Assembly (NCBI GenBank): GCA_947594425.1
Contig: CANQED010000011.1
Span: 32,022 to 96,021 of the forward strand
Reading direction: 5' to 3'
DNA length: 64,000 bases
Source of the DNA: an uncultured Ruminiclostridium sp.
GTDB lineage: Bacteria > Bacillota > Clostridia > Oscillospirales > Ruminococcaceae
The notes under the pieces: generated by a model
Database searches by the model: none
Told to the model about the DNA's origin: nothing
Seen by the model: only the letters and a program-made list of their open reading frames with translations
Shown: positions 61,156 through 64,000 of the stretch, in pieces
Layout: every line of letters begins with the position of its first letter
Numbering within the stretch: position 1 is the stretch's first letter
Translations under genes and position numbers: made by a program

Positions 61156-62850
61156 ATGGCAATTATGGGCAAAAAGGTCTGGGCGGTGGTGTGCGGCGCT
61201 ATCCGTCAGGAGTTTGAATTATACTCTGTAATAGCCTGGCTTTGCGAACAGCGCGCAAATGATCTGATAGACGGGATAGTTCTGTCTACATGGGTCGGTG
61301 AAGTAAATCAAATCACCGGCTTGAGAAATAAGCTGAGATTTTTAGATATTATATTGGTAGAATCTGCTCCGTTTGAAGATAAAATTAAGATAAACCTTAA
61401 TTATACTCGGCAGGCCGTACAATTTAATGCCGGTTTAAATAAAGTTCCCGATGACGTTTTTGTGTTAAGATGCAGAACAGATTTTTGTATGAATTCATTG
61501 AATAAACTACAACCAATATTAGACGGAAAAGTAGATTTATCGGTCAGAACATACGGCAATTTTAAGCCTGATTTAAACTATCGTATTGCCGTAATGGACT
61601 ATTCTGTATCTGCCCCTTTTGTTTTGAGAGATAGTTGTTTTTTGGGGTATAAAAGTGATTTACGTAAGATGGTGTCATACGAAAATATTTATATAAAATA
61701 TATGGATTATTTAGCTCCTGATTGTCTGTTTTTTCTAAATATATATCGTAACGAAATACCGTTGATAGATGAGTTCTTAACGATAGTTGCCTATTGGTCT
61801 TATAAAAATCTGCTTAATAAGAAATACTCTGTATTTAAGAATAAAGATATTGAGCTGCCCGGAATAATGAATAAATTCTATGCTGTGTATTTTATTTTGC
61901 TGTATTGCGGCTTTTACCTATGCGAACAAAACGACGGTTTATCGGAAAATCAAATCGTCGATGCCGCCGATATATTTTCTTGCTCACCTTCTTTCGTTAC
62001 TATAACATGGGTGACCAAGCTGAAGAATTCGGATATTATTGATAGAATTATAAGTGGAAATATTGCGCAGACGCCGCTTAATAAAAAGCTGTATGCTGAA
62101 ATTTTAAAAAATTCCGCACCGAATTATTTGATCACAAATCATTTTACCAAAACGGATTATAACGAAACGGCAGAGTTTGGCAAAAAATATTTTCACATCG
62201 AGAAAGATAAGTGGCTGAGGGATTTTACACAAATCAATATTACAAAACATAACTTTATGAATTTTGACCAAACAGTAAAAATATTATTCTCGGATCTGCC
62301 TGCCGACAGCGATTTTCCGACCCTCTTTCATAAGATACTGACGGGAAATAAATATTATGAGGGAATTATAAATAATCTTGATGAATTAAAGAAATACGAT
62401 ATGCAGATCTATGAAACTGCATTGTTAGCCTCATCACGAGGCTTAGCTTCTAAAACGCTTAACAGAATTGCCGTTATGCTGTACAACGGCCGGATAAGCG
62501 AAAAAAATAAAAAAGCGGCGGAGTTTATTTTTAAAAGGTACGCGATAAGCAACAGCTTTTTTAACTGGCCGATGGACGCCGATAAGATAGAGGCTTTATA
62601 CCTGTATGGAAAGTATGCGGAGAATTTGAATGACGACACTCTTTCGAGAAATTTTTACACCTTCACCGTACAGCAATTTCAAATTGAAAAGAAGGCGGTC
62701 TTTGGCAGTTATACGGACGCCGTGGTCGAATTGATAAGAGAAATTGCGGACACAAAGCGGGAGGACGGTGCACAGGACGCATCGATCAGAGCTATGAAAG
62801 AATTTCTTGGCAGAATAGATGATCATGAAGAAAAAATAAAGGAGGAATAA
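61156..62850 (+). CDS. Uncharacterised WavE-like glycosyltransferase candidate
   Basis: A 564-residue protein. An N-terminal Rossmann-like part (V-W-A-V-V-C-G-A-I-R-Q-E-F-E) and V-F-V-L-R-C-R-T-D-F near residue 100 recall the K-x-R-x-D nucleotide-sugar motif of WavE-type transferases. A mixed helical middle and a repeat-like helical C-terminus follow. Its ATG is 1 nt after the previous stop. Base composition is more A+T-rich than the flanking genes, suggesting separate acquisition. Assignment rests on context and one motif. Confidence 0.5.
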   Translation: MAIMGKKVWAVVCGAIRQEFELYSVIAWLCEQRANDLIDGIVLSTWVGEVNQITGLRNKLRFLDIILVESAPFEDKIKINLNYTRQAVQFNAGLNKVPDDVFVLRCRTDFCMNSLNKLQPILDGKVDLSVRTYGNFKPDLNYRIAVMDYSVSAPFVLRDSCFLGYKSDLRKMVSYENIYIKYMDYLAPDCLFFLNIYRNEIPLIDEFLTIVAYWSYKNLLNKKYSVFKNKDIELPGIMNKFYAVYFILLYCGFYLCEQNDGLSENQIVDAADIFSCSPSFVTITWVTKLKNSDIIDRIISGNIAQTPLNKKLYAEILKNSAPNYLITNHFTKTDYNETAEFGKKYFHIEKDKWLRDFTQINITKHNFMNFDQTVKILFSDLPADSDFPTLFHKILTGNKYYEGIINNLDELKKYDMQIYETALLASSRGLASKTLNRIAVMLYNGRISEKNKKAAEFIFKRYAISNSFFNWPMDADKIEALYLYGKYAENLNDDTLSRNFYTFTVQQFQIEKKAVFGSYTDAVVELIREIADTKREDGAQDASIRAMKEFLGRIDDHEEKIKEE

Positions 62851-62855
62851 TTTAT

Positions 62856-64000
62856 ATGACCCCCGATCAACTTAAATGCATACAGATGAGGGACTGCTTT
62901 TACGCGGGATATTCCATGCCGCAGTACTGTGTGGACAACGGGATAAAAAATCCGCTGATAGCGTCATATGACCCAGAGTTTTTGTGGGAGTTGTATGTGC
63001 AGTTTCGCTATGACAAAAGAATTATGCCGAGGTTCTGCCGAATAACGGGCGAGGCGGTAAATGTCTCGCACAGCGTGGCCTGCGTTTTGGGCGGACAGCG
63101 GTTTAGTGCGATAAATTTCGGCGATATCGGCCGATATGACAAGATAATTATGCTCACCACCAACCGCTTTAAAGAGCTGCCTGCCGATAAGACCGTATAT
63201 TTTGATAAGCTGCTCGGACAGGTCATACAGTACGTCTATTCGGAGAGACCGCTGTACGAATATATTAATTCTCACACCGGCGTCAATGTCGTGTTATGTA
63301 ATGTTCCGATGATGAAAAGCGGCGAGCTTTCGACCGAATACGAGCAATTCGTCGCCAAAAAGAGCATACATACACTGCGCGCCGAATTGAAGAACAGGGG
63401 AGATAAGACGCTCAAGACGCGGTTTGACGAATTTGGCTACACAAACGACGAGGTGTTCTCTATCCTCGCATTGTCCGACGCGAGGACTAACCCCGACGGG
63501 GCGAGCGACCTTATCGATAACGACCACCCGCTGGTGATGATACACGACGGCGTTCGCAAGACCGCGTACCAAGACGGCGAGTACAAAAATACCGTATGGT
63601 GCATGGGGACATGCACGTTTTACGGTATCGGCGCGCCCTATGATAAAACCATCGAGAGCTATTTGCAAAAAATATTTAATGATAAAGGGCATGAGTATCT
63701 TGTGGAGAATGCGTCGCAGTTTTACGCGGGGCGGTATCAGGATATTTTTTACAATCTCAACCGCCTGCCGGTCAAAAAGGGCGATATCGTCCTGATATGT
63801 CTGCAGGGGCTTCGCGCTCGCGGGATACCGTTTTTTGATATCAATCACATATTCGACCGACCTCACGACTACGGCGAGGTGTTTTCCGACAGTTGCCATA
63901 TAAATGAGCGCGGCAATAAAATTGTGGCGGAAAAGCTGTATGATTACCTCGCGGAAAATAATTTCTTCAAGGAGCATAAATACGATATACCCACAAATTT
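62856..64000 (+). CDS. SGNH/GDSL-type hydrolase of the polysaccharide operon (partial)
   Basis: Open from ATG 62856 (AAAGGAGG upstream) to the window end, 381 codons. Near residue 250, M-G-T-C-T-F-Y-G-I-G-A-P resembles block I of GDSL esterases, with Cys or Thr in place of the G-D-S serine. The late D-S-C-H-I-N-E-R-G-N is the D-x-x-H block that supplies catalytic Asp and His. The first ~200 residues are of unknown type. Such enzymes add or remove O-acetyl groups on surface glycans. The C-terminus is outside the window. Confidence 0.6.
   Translation, partial: MTPDQLKCIQMRDCFYAGYSMPQYCVDNGIKNPLIASYDPEFLWELYVQFRYDKRIMPRFCRITGEAVNVSHSVACVLGGQRFSAINFGDIGRYDKIIMLTTNRFKELPADKTVYFDKLLGQVIQYVYSERPLYEYINSHTGVNVVLCNVPMMKSGELSTEYEQFVAKKSIHTLRAELKNRGDKTLKTRFDEFGYTNDEVFSILALSDARTNPDGASDLIDNDHPLVMIHDGVRKTAYQDGEYKNTVWCMGTCTFYGIGAPYDKTIESYLQKIFNDKGHEYLVENASQFYAGRYQDIFYNLNRLPVKKGDIVLICLQGLRARGIPFFDINHIFDRPHDYGEVFSDSCHINERGNKIVAEKLYDYLAENNFFKEHKYDIPTN

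Noticed and set aside
1..64000. CRISPR arrays and ribosomal RNA genes
   Set aside because: No regularly spaced direct repeats and no rRNA-like sequence found on reading through both strands.

Overview
The window looks like chromosome from a spore-forming Clostridia lineage, most likely an Oscillospiraceae/Ruminococcaceae-type gut Firmicute. It carries dnaA, dnaN, recF, a RemB-like gene, gyrB, gyrA, mnmG, rsmG, noc, soj, spo0J and serS in the Firmicute origin order. Four sequences match the Firmicute parS consensus closely, there is a SpoIID-like gene, and core coding uses many ATA codons. The placement is inferred from gene content, not from a database match.

Layout. 1-4.7 kb: start of an exported protein (minus strand), an S1-domain RNA-binding protein and a large GH2 glycosidase. 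4.7-15.2 kb: an A+T-richer accessory island lying between two ~0.4 kb copies of the GH2 3' end. It holds a broken TnpV gene with its DUF6809 partner; a tight four-gene operon (TGT-like protein, SIR2-like protein, Panacea-like protein, PD-(D/E)XK-like protein); a decayed gene; an XRE/Dam methylase/nuclease-DGQHR cassette; and a DDE transposase. 15.5-29.5 kb: hairpin-rich spacer, tRNA-Leu(GAG), SpoIID-like protein, citrate synthase, membrane protein, lipoprotein, two-component system, DUF1385 protein, prmC, recA-recX, rimO, pgsA and a DinJ/YafQ toxin-antitoxin pair. 29.7-47.4 kb: replication and partition block, with uncharacterised membrane-protein genes between dnaN and the S4 gene and between gyrB and gyrA. 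47.7-49.5 kb: an ABC exporter.

49.5-64 kb: a surface-polysaccharide operon (GlfT2-like transferase, DUF4422/GT8, double GT2, FrhB-pyruvyltransferase fusion, second FrhB-like protein, possible further transferase, SGNH hydrolase cut by the window end). It is preceded by two tyrosine recombinase genes. The first, intact recombinase sits between perfect 20-bp inverted repeats, the architecture of an invertible phase switch. The second has lost two conserved catalytic histidines and is stop-start coupled to the first glycosyltransferase gene.

Best candidates for something undescribed are (i) this self-inverting recombinase cassette joined to a polysaccharide operon through a degenerate recombinase, and (ii) the TGT-like/SIR2/Panacea/nuclease operon in the island. 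Both are inferences from sequence organisation and motifs and need the named comparisons.
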